Assembly (NCBI GenBank): GCA_008694505.1
Contig: VZDJ01000049.1
Coordinates: 682,001-746,000 of the forward strand
From: Cyanoderma ruficeps
Lineage: Eukaryota; Chordata; Aves; Passeriformes; Timaliidae
Direction of reading: 5' to 3'
Length of the DNA: 64,000 nucleotides
In this document: one piece after another, positions 34,601-45,520 of the stretch
Layout of the letters: the number at the start of each line of letters is the position of its first letter
Numbering within the stretch: the stretch's first letter is position 1
Program-made: the position numbers and the translations under genes
Notes under the pieces: generated by a model
What the model was told of the DNA's origin: nothing
Databases searched by the model: none
What the model saw: only the letters and a program-made list of their open reading frames with translations

Positions 34601-37300
34601 GTGCACAGAAACGTGTGCAGCCTGAAGGACGCAAAGCTAAAAACAGAAAAGTAAATTGTATTTTTGGTATTTTTTTGTAGCATTCGAAAAGATTATTCCC
34701 AAGTTTCTGCCAGGTCTTATCCAGCTGTCAGCTCTCTCAGGCTATTTTACAAGACTTCCGAGGAAAAGCGTGAGCAAACCCAACGTGCTGTAACTAACTC
34801 ACAGCCTTGCTGCAGGAATAGGCAACCTAAACCAGTGGATAAAAAACTACCCCCATAATGACTACCTGCTCTGCTCTGAAAGGGGCTGGGACAGAGGGAG
34901 GGAGAGGAGGACAGACAGGAAAGCAGAGAGCAACAAGATAAAGCAGAAACTGCTGTTTTGAATGCAATTTATGTTTGCGAATTCCATTTCTATCCCTCCA
35001 GAAGCGAGGCTCCATCTTAAAGCATGCTGCAGCCATTTTACCTTCACCAAGAAGGAACAGAAAACAGGACTCTTCCCCAAATAACCCCGAATACTGGTTC
35101 ATGGGCTGATGGGACCCAAGCAATGGCCAATGGATGATTAGGGCCAGAAGCAGTTAAAAAGAGGAATTTTCTTAATATCTCCAGACAACTGTGTAACTCC
35201 AAGGCCAAAGGAGCTGTCTGTCTCCAGCAGTGTCCCCACATCCCGGTGTTAAACTGGGACTGCAATTCATCCACCCTTACACCTTTTATTTCAAAATACG
35301 ATCGTTTATTGGCTTCCACATTTGTTGAATTTGCCTTCCTGCCTGCAGCAGCTTCACTTCAGATGAGCACCAACAGTGTCTCCCACTCCCTTCCAAAGGC
35401 AGTGCCTGGCAGCCTGCCCACCCCGTCAGGGCACGGAGCACAGCCCAGGGGAAACGCCTCAGTGCTCAACAGCAGACAGGTGGAGGTGGGACAGCGTGTA
35501 CAATATGAAACACATCTGGCAGGGAACTGTGTCTGCAATGCAGGACAGGCCAGAGGCTCGCCAAGGTGCCAGTGAAGAACCTGCACCAGGCACTGCTGGC
35601 ACAGGCCCCTCCCGACACTGGCCAGGGCTTGGTGAGGCGCTTTCCAGAGCCTGAGGAAAAGCAGGTACACTCTTAATCTGTTCCCTGAGTGGATAATGAA
35701 TGCACAGGTCTGATGTGCTCTGGAGAAAGTCTCAGGTTCTGAGAGTGGCAGGGAGAGCATCAGAGACAAGGCTGTTGGTGAAACAACGGGCTTTTCTGGC
35801 CATATTTCATGTCCCTGGATCAAAGTCCACTATTGCTTTTCAGGCACTCCTAAAACTGGAGTTGGAGAATCAGGAGAATATAATTTCTACTGAAGGGAGT
35901 TGTCTAAGGAGTATCTCAGGTGGTTGAGCGTTTTTTCCCACCAGAAAGTAAAATGAACACAGTTACTAAAAGGAATACTTTTCCTCTTCATAGAAAAAAT
36001 CACATACACTGAAATTTGGATACAAGACAATCCAAGATGTGACAGAAGAGTCAAACACTCCAATGAGACTGTCTCATGGCTGTATGGCCCTGTTTACTTG
36101 CAAGCAACCTGGGAAACCTGAGCAGTTCCCAGAGCTGAAGCCTTTAGGGGTTGAAATGTAGGGTTATCCTGAGAAACAGATTTCAGCCTCCACTCTGCCT
36201 AAAGCCAGCGTTACCGGACCAGTGGCAAGTGCTCGTCACCCTGAGCTTCAGCAGAAGAGCACTATCAGTAACACTAAAGCCACGCTGTAGCTGACAAATG
36301 GTGATGGCAGAGCACAACGGCATCTCCCAGGTGTCCCCACGCTGCCCAGCCCCGAGCCTGGCTCCTTTCCCACACCGCCCCCATATCCCGGCCGGCAGAC
36401 ACCGAGTTGTCCTCCCCTGCAAGGCTCACAAGGGCACTTTATTCTTTCCAGGTGTCCTGCCCTGGTTTATTTATGGGCTCACTTTCTTCCCTAGTGTGAG
36501 AAACCCAAGCTTTTAGCCAGCTGGGAAGGATTGGCAAGATGCATTTGGAAGGGAAAAAAAATTAGTGACACTTTTTTCCCTCTAACCTTTGCTCACCTTA
36601 CCAGCAGGGAATTTTCCAGAGCCTCAGCATCTGCCCCACGAGCAACACTGCACGAAGGCACTGGGTGCTGAAACATGGTCACATCTGATAAACCTGGGCT
36701 CTGGCTTAGGATAAGCATCCCATAAGAAAAACAAAGGAAGCCAGACAGGTATTTCTGTTCTCCAGGGCTTTGGTAAAATCCTGGCAAGCCCAGGAGCCAT
36801 CACATCTCCTGTAGGCCTGACAAAGTCACCCTCTCCTGTTCCCAAGCCAGTGTAGCAGGGACGGAGAAGAGAGGTCCCCTTCAGTACCACGTCAACCCAA
36901 AATGACATCCAGCAGCTCCCACCAGCCCAGGAGCCTTGTAGCCCTCCAGCTGGATGAATCTCATTTTTCAAACGGAAATGGCGCAACAGAAAGAACCAGT
37001 TGTGCATCACCAGTGGCTCTTCCAGCTGTAAACTCACACCAGCAGCGAGGGGTCTTTTCCTTTGCTGAAAAAGGGACACAGAGAACGTGCTGCAGCAGCC
37101 TCATGAAGCCCAGAATCCCTGTGGGACCAAACGGAGGCGAAGTTCAGCAGCGTTGGACGGAGCCCACGGGGCCTGTCCTAATCACCGAGCTCCTGCCCTT
37201 GGGCTCTTGGTCATCAGAAAGGTGACGTGGGAAACGTGCCGGGAGCTCAGTTTTGAAACACAGAAGCATGAAGACCCTGGAGAAGTTGTTTCTTGAAAGA
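34601..37300. other. non-coding stretch
   Basis: No gene is recognised. Overlapping open frames of 90-154 codons on both strands around 35250-35820 and 36620-37230 have no domain. Mixed composition, no clear repeat. Confidence 0.5.
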
Positions 37301-37795
37301 AAATTAATCTTGGGTTTATCAAAATGAAGTGTCAGATACCTTTATGCTGATGCGAGAGAGATCCTACCCCGCTTGGTTAATGGCAGGTTATTCTTTTTCC
37401 TACGCTGTCAACTATTGTTACTGATTGTTAATAGCATTAATATTTCCATCACTTAATTTATTTCATTAATCCCATTCAAGTTTACCATTCGCAGCATATG
37501 AACTGTAAATAGCAATAATAATGCCATCAAGGTTAATATCAGTGGTGCTGAAGGGTATTATGTAAAACACAGGCTGTGTGCGGCAGCGAGACAGGCGCCT
37601 ATAAAACCTGCCCGCGCTAGCGGGGGGTGGGTTAAACAAAGGTCTCGCGCAGATTTACGGAATTGCGTTATCTTCTGGAAGAGGTGAAGATTTAATACCC
37701 AAAGCCTCCTTTAAATTTCCTATAATGTTCCTTTCCATCCCTTGACTGTAAAAATACAGCCAGAGACATCCATAAGGAATGGCGTTTTTAGCTTA
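37301..37795. promoter_or_regulatory. candidate enhancer block E
   Basis: Repeat-free AT-rich sequence. Motifs: CTGTCAACTATTGTTACTGA (TGIF/MEIS-like plus SOX-like) at about 37406-37425, ATTGTTAATAGCATTAATAT at about 37424-37443, TTCATTAATCCC at about 37463-37474, and a CpG-retaining run GACAGGCGCC..CCCGCGCTAGCGGG at about 37591-37624. Resembles an ultraconserved-type developmental enhancer. Conservation not testable here. Confidence 0.32.
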
Positions 37796-38895
37796 AATTA
37801 TTAAAAGTCTAATAGTGGTTTCGGTTTGCTACTAAAAGCAAAGGCAATGGCAACAGACAACTCGTCCCCTTTTAAATCCCGACGTGCAGGTGTCGGGGGG
37901 ACTCCAGGCAGTGCAAGGAAAAGGTCTGTAACAGAGCACAGAATTATGGATGTCCCCTGAAAGCCAAATGCTGGGTGGGAAGGGGGAGGCAGCAACCAGG
38001 GGACCCTGACAAGGAAGACACCCACTGTGCTGGCCATGGAGGGGTTTCTGGACACTGTTCCCAGACAATTCCATGACACTGCACACCCAGGGTCGCCCTG
38101 AGCACAGCACAGGGGTGACTAACAGAAGCAGCCATTCCATCAGCACTACCATACCTGCAGTATTTACTACCTCAAAAATGAAAATCCATCTGCCACCTAA
38201 AGGCTTATCAGCAATTAAAAGGCTAGAATACTTCTACACATACCATTCTCACAACTGGAAGGCTCACGGCCCCCAGGGGACGCGGGTCCTTCGTGTTCCT
38301 CATCGTCATATCCAGGTAACCCAGCACGTCAGTGCCCTTCTCCCATGGGGACCAAGGTGGGAAGCAGAGGGGACTCCCCCAGGGACATCCGTGTTACAGA
38401 CCCAGCAACCTCAGGAAATATTTGCTAATGTTGCTTTGGAAAAAAGGGAGTAAAAAAAAAAAAATCAAAAATGAGAATTTAAATCCTACAAGAATTTTGG
38501 GAGAATAAGGGAGCCACTGGCAAAAAGACCACTGAAAACAGGGGCTGAGGGAAAAGTGGGGAAAGAGCTCTGTTTGCCCCTCTGGGCAAATCCATCCTCT
38601 GGGATGCATTTCTGGAGATAAAGAACACATTGGCTTCCTGCGCCCGGCCAGTGGGATTGAGTATTCACACCACTGGATTTGGGAGGAATTTGTAAAAGAG
38701 CCGGAGCTATAAAATACCTTTCTGCTCCTTTTTCATGGATGCTGCTGCTGAGGGTGCAGGAGTCTGCCAGGGCAGGGAATGGAAAAGGACGTTTGCCATG
38801 GAGGACGGCTCCGTCCTGCGCTGGGAAGTGGCCCATCCACACAGACCCTCCTTTCTTTGTTACATCTGCCATGCCTTGAAGAATTAAATTAGATA
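37796..38895. other. non-coding stretch
   Basis: No gene is recognised. An A-run lies at 38452-38470. Frames of up to 148 codons have no domain. Confidence 0.5.
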
Positions 38896-38985
38896 TACAA
38901 GGGGGAAAGAGAGAGGGAGAGAGGGAGGGCAAGGGAGGGAGGGAGGGAGAGAGGAAGGGAGGGAGGGAGGGAGGGTGAGAGGAGA
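38896..38985. repeat. purine-rich GGGA/GAGA simple repeat
   Basis: About 90 bp of GGGAGGGAGGGA and GAGAGGGAGAGAGG on the + strand, with no pyrimidine except isolated C or T. Polypurine simple repeat. Confidence 0.85.
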
Positions 38986-39390
38986 AAAAAGGCTCAGGCA
39001 GGAATATATTTCCTATGTCTGGATAAGGGGAAGGATTCGAGGTAATTGCTTGCTTTTCTCATTGTTCTCAGCTGCCAAGCAGAGATTCATAGAGTGTCTG
39101 CAAAGATCTCTCTCTTTTTTCTTTTCCTTCTAATTCTTCACCCCCCCTGAACCCCCATCTGTCCCGATCCCTATCCCTCCCCTTCCTCCTGCTTATTCCA
39201 CCCTAGGAGGAAAAAAAAAAAAAAAAGTAATTTGTCTGTTTTATTTATGATGCAATGAAGGTATGCTGAACGCATCGGGATAACCTGACACTGGTCAAAC
39301 TATCTGTCAGCAAAGAAGAACTGCCTTCATACTCCAGCGAGTGCATAATTTAACCATTTCTCTCCCAGAGGCCAACGCCAGCCCATCCAT
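38986..39390. promoter_or_regulatory. candidate enhancer block F
   Basis: Contains a C/T-rich section at 39110-39205 and an A-run at 39210-39226. From 39227 it carries AT-rich CpG-retaining sequence (TTTATTTATGATGCAATGAA near 39240-39259, GAACGCATCGGGATAACC near 39269-39286). Repeat-free apart from the runs. Regulatory role is inferred. Confidence 0.2.
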
Positions 39391-40110
39391 TCCCAACACG
39401 AGGGTTTGTCACTGCTCCCTCCACGATCAAACACGGCGTTGTTGGCAAAAACCAGCATTTGACATGTTTTCAATCAACCCTTTATCTTCTCATTTTCGCT
39501 AGTCATATACAGATTGTCTGCATGTAATAAAACTTCTCCTTGGAAAAATAGAAAATTATTTGAGATATTCAGATGAAAGCCAGGTCCCAAAACAAGATGG
39601 AACACACAAATCTGCCAGCTAGGAAACCAATTCAGGATGGATTTAGGACCCAGATAGAGCCAGACAATTGGATGCTGAGTATGGGGAAGAAATAGTAATG
39701 CCTCAGGTCTGAGAGAAGTACAGCTAATCCTTTCCTCCTGATGCACGGGAGCAACGGCTTCAGCTCGGGGAGAAAATGCAACCCATCCAGTGAGCAGGGT
39801 GAGAGGGAAATGGGAGCTAAAGGAGGGAGAAAGCCAGAGGGAAAAGCAGAAAATAGTAGCAAATAATATTCTGGAAGATTAGAAACGTGAACCCAGAATA
39901 AAAAAAATTAAAAATAAATAAAATTAACTGCATATGGTTCTGTTGGTTTTGTTTGTTTTTGGTTTTTTAATTTTAAAAATTCCACCCAAACAAAAATAAT
40001 CCACACAAGCCCTGCTGAAACGGGATGGAGCAAAGAGGGGAAGGGAATTAGTACTTTCATCCCACCATTATGAATTAGTCCCGACGCCTTTCCATGCCTG
40101 CGAGCACGGC
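39391..40110. other. non-coding stretch
   Basis: No gene is recognised. AT-rich around 39895-39990 with A and T runs. Confidence 0.5.
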
Positions 40111-40392
40111 ACGGGGGGAGCATGTGTGAGCAGGCTGGCCGAGCCGGAGCCAAAGGGGCCATTTTCCAGCACGGACCAAGGGCAGGGGGATTCCCGGGCA
40201 GCTCCCCGTATCCCCCGGGCTGTGCCGGGAGCGCGGGCAGCTCCTGCTGTGACACAGGAAGGGACGGGGCGAGTCTGAACAGATTTCTGGAATCACCACA
40301 ACCAGCCCTCAGGATCCGGCCCCGTGCTCCCGCAGCGGGAAGCGCTGCCAGGCAGGGCTGCCCGAGCCCGGGGCCGAGCACACCCGCGGCAT
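40111..40392. promoter_or_regulatory. small CpG-rich island
   Basis: Moderate CpG density and high GC against AT-rich flanks. Frames are open on both strands because stops are rare. No splice donor of note is seen. Weak promoter candidate. Confidence 0.25.
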
Positions 40393-40640
40393 TCTGATGT
40401 TTAATAAACGACACAAGAAAGTATAAAATAAATAAGAAGAGATTTTGCCCTCTAATGCGATGCATGCAAGAGGGATCAGGGCAGAACTCCAGGAAATGAG
40501 GGCTTTGACGAATAGCTGCTGCTCGGGATCTTATTTATTCCTGATACACCCCAGCCCTCGCCGCCACAATCAGGAAAAGATTTTATGAATGGGAATATCC
40601 GTACAAGAGGGACTGTAACATGGAAGGGACATAATAGGAA
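40393..40640. promoter_or_regulatory. candidate conserved element after CpG-rich island
   Basis: GTTTAATAAACGAC at about 40399-40412, CTAATGCGATGCATGC near 40453-40468 and isolated CpGs in an AT-rich, repeat-free block. Composition-based inference. Confidence 0.2.
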
Positions 40641-42090
40641 GGGTCAGGTGAAAGCCAAGAGGTGGCTCCTGGGCTGGCAGTGACACTGCAGGACACCCCA
40701 GGGCCACTGTCCAGGGCCACTGTCCGGGGCCAGCCGCTTCCTCCCGTGGCCAGGCTGCTCACACGGATCTGTTCGGGAAGGAGGGACTGCAGATTTCAGT
40801 TCTGGGTTTATTCTGCGTTCCTGAGAAACCAGCAACTGGAATTCACATCTATTTTCCTTTGTGAGATTATTTAGGAGTCAGTCCTTATAGCTATTTGTGC
40901 ACTTACCTATCAATATACAGGTATGAAACACACATTAAGATAAAAACAAATATGTTTGGCAAAACATACAAATAGAGATATAATTTGTATACGGGGAAGC
41001 AATTTATAAAGGATGAGATTCTGTAGCAGATCAAAACCAGGCACATGCTGTTTCTCCTGTCATTCAGAAAATCCCACATCCACACAAAAATGACGAACAA
41101 TCACGCTTTTCATACAAAAACTGCTCCCTAGTAATTAGTATATTTGGGAATAAAAAATAAGTCCTTTTTAATTCCTTGTTCACCTGTATTTTTTCACCAG
41201 GGAACGAAGAAATACCATGAAATTACAAGTCGCCACACTCCTTTTCATTCACGACAATTTTAAATATTAAAATACAAGTGGAGGTCAACCCAGCAGGCAC
41301 AGATTTTATTGTCAAATCACAACTAAAACCAAAATTAGTTAAAACAATTTAATTTTGTTAAGGAAAGGTACAATGAGACAGAAATATTCTGCGCCTGCTT
41401 ATAACTGGTACCAATTCTTAAGGCTGAGTCCTAAACCTGTGAACAGGACACCCGTATCTAGAACAGTTACACTGTGTAAGGGCAGGAGCCCCAGTAATAT
41501 CAGCCTAATTCCGAACAGGCTGAGTCACCCCCTCAAATCCACAGGTAAAAGCTACTGAAATAAAATTCCAGTCTTTCCGACTGGCAAGGAGCTGCACCGC
41601 TCGGAACGCTGATGTGTGTTGGGGATTTGAAGTGTTGGTGATTTGTGTTTGCCAGACCAGCCGGGTTATTGCAGGGGGAGATGGGCTCGACAGAACTCTG
41701 ACCACCCTCCCCACGAGCCCCTCGGTCAGTAACTGCTCTGCCATTCGGGGCTGCTTCTTTTTCACCTGACGTGGCTCCACGGAGCTCAAGCCACACATTT
41801 AAAAATGGATTGGAACGTCCCGAAACAAAATTTGTTATTAACAATAATTGTCCCATCCCTCCTCCCCGTAACACTGAGCACAGATACACCGATAGGAGGG
41901 AATTTACTCAAAGCAGTAATAGTTTAATTTAGAGCAAATGAAAATCATACTTCATAAAAATCATACTTTGTAAATTCTGTTTGTTAAAACGTGTTTTGGT
42001 AAAATAAAAGAACTCTCATTCCATTTCAAAATTATTGATTTTTTTTTAAGAAAAGCAGAAAATATTCGCAGAGGAAAAAAAAACTAAAAA
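40641..42090. other. non-coding stretch
   Basis: No gene is recognised. 40880-41350 is AT-rich. 41580-41890 has overlapping - strand frames of 97-118 codons without domains. Confidence 0.5.
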
Positions 42091-42420
42091 GACTAAAACA
42101 GGTAGCAAAAAAACCCTTTAAAAATAAATTCACAATTGTCATCAGCAGCATAAAAATTCTCTGAAATACGGATTTCTATGACATCCAGACCTACATTTGC
42201 AGAGCTGGTTCTGAGGATATTTTTGTTTACGTGCTCCTTTGCTGTAATAAAAGCAAATAATAAAATGCTAGAGCTATTTACTGGAACACATCCATGGGGG
42301 TTTTTCCACCTCAGATGAGTGATGGGCATAGACGGTGCCAGACCATTTCTACCCGGGTTTAAAATAACCCTAAACAATTTCTATAATCTGTTTTCAAGGG
42401 CAGCTTGGTGGTAATATGAG
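42091..42420. promoter_or_regulatory. candidate enhancer block G
   Basis: Repeat-free AT-rich sequence with AATAAATTCACAATTGTC near 42123, TGTAATAAAAGCAAATAATA near 42242-42261 and sparse CpGs. The - strand is open for 94 codons here without a domain. Regulatory inference only. Confidence 0.18.
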
Positions 42421-42956
42421 ATTTTTTCCACAAACTCCAGAATACTTAATTGCTAAACTGTTTTATCATTTGGCTGCCGAGTATTTCTTTCTCCGAGATG
42501 TACTTCAGAGCCTCGCACAGAGACCCCGACACTTCCCTGCCTGAGCCCTTTGTAAGTCTGTCCCTTTCCCAGACAGAAGCCTGGAAGAAGCACACGGAAT
42601 AAAGGCTGCTTCCCAGGGCTGCGGCAGCCCACGCTTCGGGCTGCAAACCAAAAATAATTCCCTGTATTTGCCCCACTCTGCTGGCTTTTCCCTTCCTGGG
42701 ATGTTGCCTTAATTAAGGCTTTTTCCCCTCTTATCTCCATTGCTATTAAATTTTAACCCAGACACGCAGCCTTTCCTTTTTCCACCCATTTATGATTCCT
42801 GTTACTGCAGCCCCCGGCCCCCCACATCCCTCCAGCCTCTCGCTCCCCACACTGGATTTTTTCCTCCTTAAATCTCGGGCTCTTCCCGCTGGCCTTGTGC
42901 ACTACCAGGGAATCATTTGCTTTCATAATTTACATTTTTTTCTCCCCATCTCTCAG
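42421..42956. other. non-coding stretch ending in a strong acceptor-like site
   Basis: No gene is recognised. At 42933-42956 a pyrimidine tract (CATTTTTTTCTCCCCATCTC) ends in TCAG, a good + strand splice acceptor. Confidence 0.4.
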
Positions 42957-43252
42957 GGTTTGGCAGGGGATGCTGCCGGACGCAGCCTCGCTGCGGGTGC
43001 TGTTCGTGGATGGCGAGTGCCCTCTGCAGGAAAATACCCCCAGCCAGGAAAAACCCTTGGAAATCCGGAAAAACAAGAGCAAAGAACTCCTGCTTGATTA
43101 TGATTTTTACTCATTTCGTTCTCACACAGACCATCAGCAGTGCTGCTCCCAGAGCTGAACTTCCCCCAGCTGCTCCATCCCTCCCAGCCCCACGGCCACA
43201 TCCCAGCCCATTCCATATGGAACCAGATCCAACAAGGATTTTCCTTTCTCAG
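42957..43252 (+). other. hypothetical exon between acceptor and donor
   Basis: The interval is flanked by an acceptor-like TCTCAG|GG (AG at 42955-42956) and a donor-like CTCAG|GTAATG (GT at 43253). The first 200 bases are open in one + frame, including LRVLFVDGECPLQ, but a stop at about 43156-43158 ends it before the donor. It could be a non-coding or terminal-like exon. No partner exon was found and no family is recognised. Weak. Confidence 0.12.
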
Positions 43253-43950
43253 GTAATGTTTTCTGGCAGGCTCTAAAATCTCTGCCACATTATTTCAGAG
43301 CACAGACACACAGGATTCCTGCTTTTGCTGCAGCAAAGCTGTGCAGGATGGATTCTTTTCTTAGTTTTTCCCCAAAAATAAGCTCCTTAGGAAATTCCAA
43401 ATCAAATCCTGCTCAGATCCCTGTCCAGAACGATGGCCTGTGGGTGCCCAGCTCAGTCTCCTTCTTAAACAGCAAGTATGACTAGGGTTTTTTTTATATA
43501 TTGATAAAATCAACGCAAAACACTGGCTGGGAGAAAGACCAAGTGGCAGATTTAAATCAAACAGAAAACAAAATAATAATATTAAAAACCCCACAAAGAG
43601 AACACTTTTAAGGCAGGTCTCTAACCAGGGCCTTCTGAAAGCCCTTTAATCAAAGGCCAGGTCCCACACAGGGACCCCACTGCCACGGCCATCCCCAGCC
43701 GTGGCTCCATCGCCAGCCACCCCAAGCCGTGTGTCTTGTGGCAGAGGGTGGGATTAGGGGAAAAACCCTTCTCTAAAGGAAAAGCATTCTGAAAGACCTC
43801 GTCCTTCCCAAGAGCTAATAATGCCTGTGCAGCACAATAGGCATCGCTCACCGTGCCACGGGCAGACTCCCAGGCTCCTTTCTCTGTCTCCCCCTTTTTT
43901 AAGGATATCACTTATGCAAACCTCACCCGGCCTCTGCCTCGAGATTGTAT
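43253..43950. other. non-coding stretch
   Basis: No gene is recognised. T/A-rich near 43490-43590, GC-richer near 43640-43740. Confidence 0.5.
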
Positions 43951-44110
43951 ATCAGAGCAGCAGGGGGGCTGATGAAGTGCTCATTTTTTTACATCAGTCT
44001 TATAAATTGCTCTCCCCATTAATTGTTTCCATGGAAACAATGCATTTGGCTTGGATGGGGATCCTGAAAAATTTTTAATGGGATTCTTAAAAATGTGCAG
44101 GAAGCAGGTG
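43951..44110. promoter_or_regulatory. candidate regulatory block H with palindrome
   Basis: AT-rich, repeat-free sequence around a 20-bp perfect palindrome at 44022-44041. Its core GTTTCCATGGAAAC (44025-44038) is one symmetric substitution away from the RFX-family X-box (GTTGCCATGGCAAC type). TAATT/CCATTAATTG cores overlap its left edge. Such palindromic sites are bound by RFX dimers. Confidence 0.35.
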
Positions 44111-44420
44111 GGGGGTAGAGGAGGTGCTCTCAAACACCCTCAAAATAGATCCAGCCTAAGTTCTACCAACATGTGCTGTTAATTGCTTGTGGCCCAAAGC
44201 TGCTGAGCCTGGAGTCAGTTGAGGATCTGAAAACATTATTCAAATGACCAGGAAAAAAAAAGCACCAAAAGGGCAAGTACAGATTACGTGACAGCAGAGA
44301 TGAGAATTTCCAAACACCTCCTGGCAAAACACAGCCATGAGACCATGACCAAATAACAATTCTTTAATGTCACAGCCTTAACTAATAATTTAAGCATGAG
44401 CAGTCCTTGATAACCCATCA
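44111..44420. other. non-coding stretch
   Basis: No gene is recognised. Mixed composition with an A-run at about 44253-44262. Confidence 0.5.
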
Positions 44421-44510
44421 GATCCTCCAGCGAACGCGGCGCCGTGCGCGGAGCCGCCGCGCTGACAGGGACAGCGGCAGCGACACGGCCGCGCACACCC
44501 ACCTTCCCCT
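44421..44510. promoter_or_regulatory. short CpG cluster
   Basis: A dense CpG patch of about 80 bp (GCGAACGCGGCGCCGTGCGC and following) stands out from AT-rich flanks. Too short to be a normal island. Confidence 0.25.
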
Positions 44511-45360
44511 TCCCCACTCTTCCTACGCCTGAGAGGATTTTTCTCCTCATTTTTTTTTTCCCCAGCAGGGAAAGTATTTGTATTACAGGGTATGAAACTA
44601 GTCCAACATGCAAGCTTATTTAATTTGGAAAATGTGTGGCTAAATGCCACTTGTTATGGGATTAGTTAACAGCTGCAAGTCTGCTACTGTGGAAAGAATT
44701 TTTTTCAAAGAAAGAAAAGGATTTAACTGCGAGCTGCTGTGTGCCGTCTCCCAACGTTCTGTGTGGATTTTTGAGTTCCATCGGGGGTCTCAGCCCTCGG
44801 TGGGGCTGTGCTCACTCCACCGTCGGTGGAGCCATCCACACTCACACAGGCTCCTCCCAGGTATCTCGCAGGGCGAGCAGCGAGCCTGGAGCCCAGCCCC
44901 GGAGCTGCCCGGCATGTCGAGAGGAGCCAGCCCAGCCCCACGGCGGGATCAGCAACAGCTCCGGCCTCTGCCCAGCCGCCCTCTGCCTCCAGCCACAGAC
45001 ACCCACAAGCGTCAGGTTACTGGCAGCTCTCAAATTATACCTCCAGCTAATCCCGCAGTGCAGACAGGCTCTAAATTACTTGTTAAAAATCCTGTCCTCG
45101 CCCTGAGTGTCCTCTGGTGTCCTCCACCACTAAGTGCTGCTAATGAAGGAGCAGATCATCTTTAACACATCAGTCACACAAGCCAAACCCACCAGTCACT
45201 TTATTTTCCGTGACTTCCCTGCATGACCAGAACAGATAATTTCCATGCAGATGCCAAGAAGGAAGTTCCTAAATCATAACTTGCTCTTCCCAGTCCCAAA
45301 GTGCTTCTCTTTAGTATCCCGTTGCTGTCCTCTTTCCTACTCAGGGACAACTTACCTTAC
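44511..45360. other. non-coding stretch
   Basis: A + frame of 173 codons (44644-45165) overlaps frames of 121 (+) and 72 (-) codons. None has a domain. No gene is recognised. Confidence 0.5.
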
Positions 45361-45520
45361 AACCATGGAATAGATTGTGTGGGAAGGCACCTTAAAGCTC
45401 ATCCAGTGCCATCCCCAGCCATGGGCAGGGACACCTTCCACCATCCCAGGCTGCTCCAAGCCCATCCACCCTGGCCTGGGACACTGCCAGGGATCCAGGG
45501 GCAGCCACAGCTTCTCCAGA
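45361..45520 (-). mobile_element. CR1 LINE, 3' end, copy 5
   Basis: Reversed CR1 3' end: AACCATGGAATAGATTGTGT, GGAAGGCACCTTAAAGCTCA, GGGCAGGGACACCTTCCACC, CCACCCTGGCCTGGGACACT and GGGGCAGCCACAGCTTCTCC. More diverged and shorter than its neighbours. Leftward. Confidence 0.85.
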
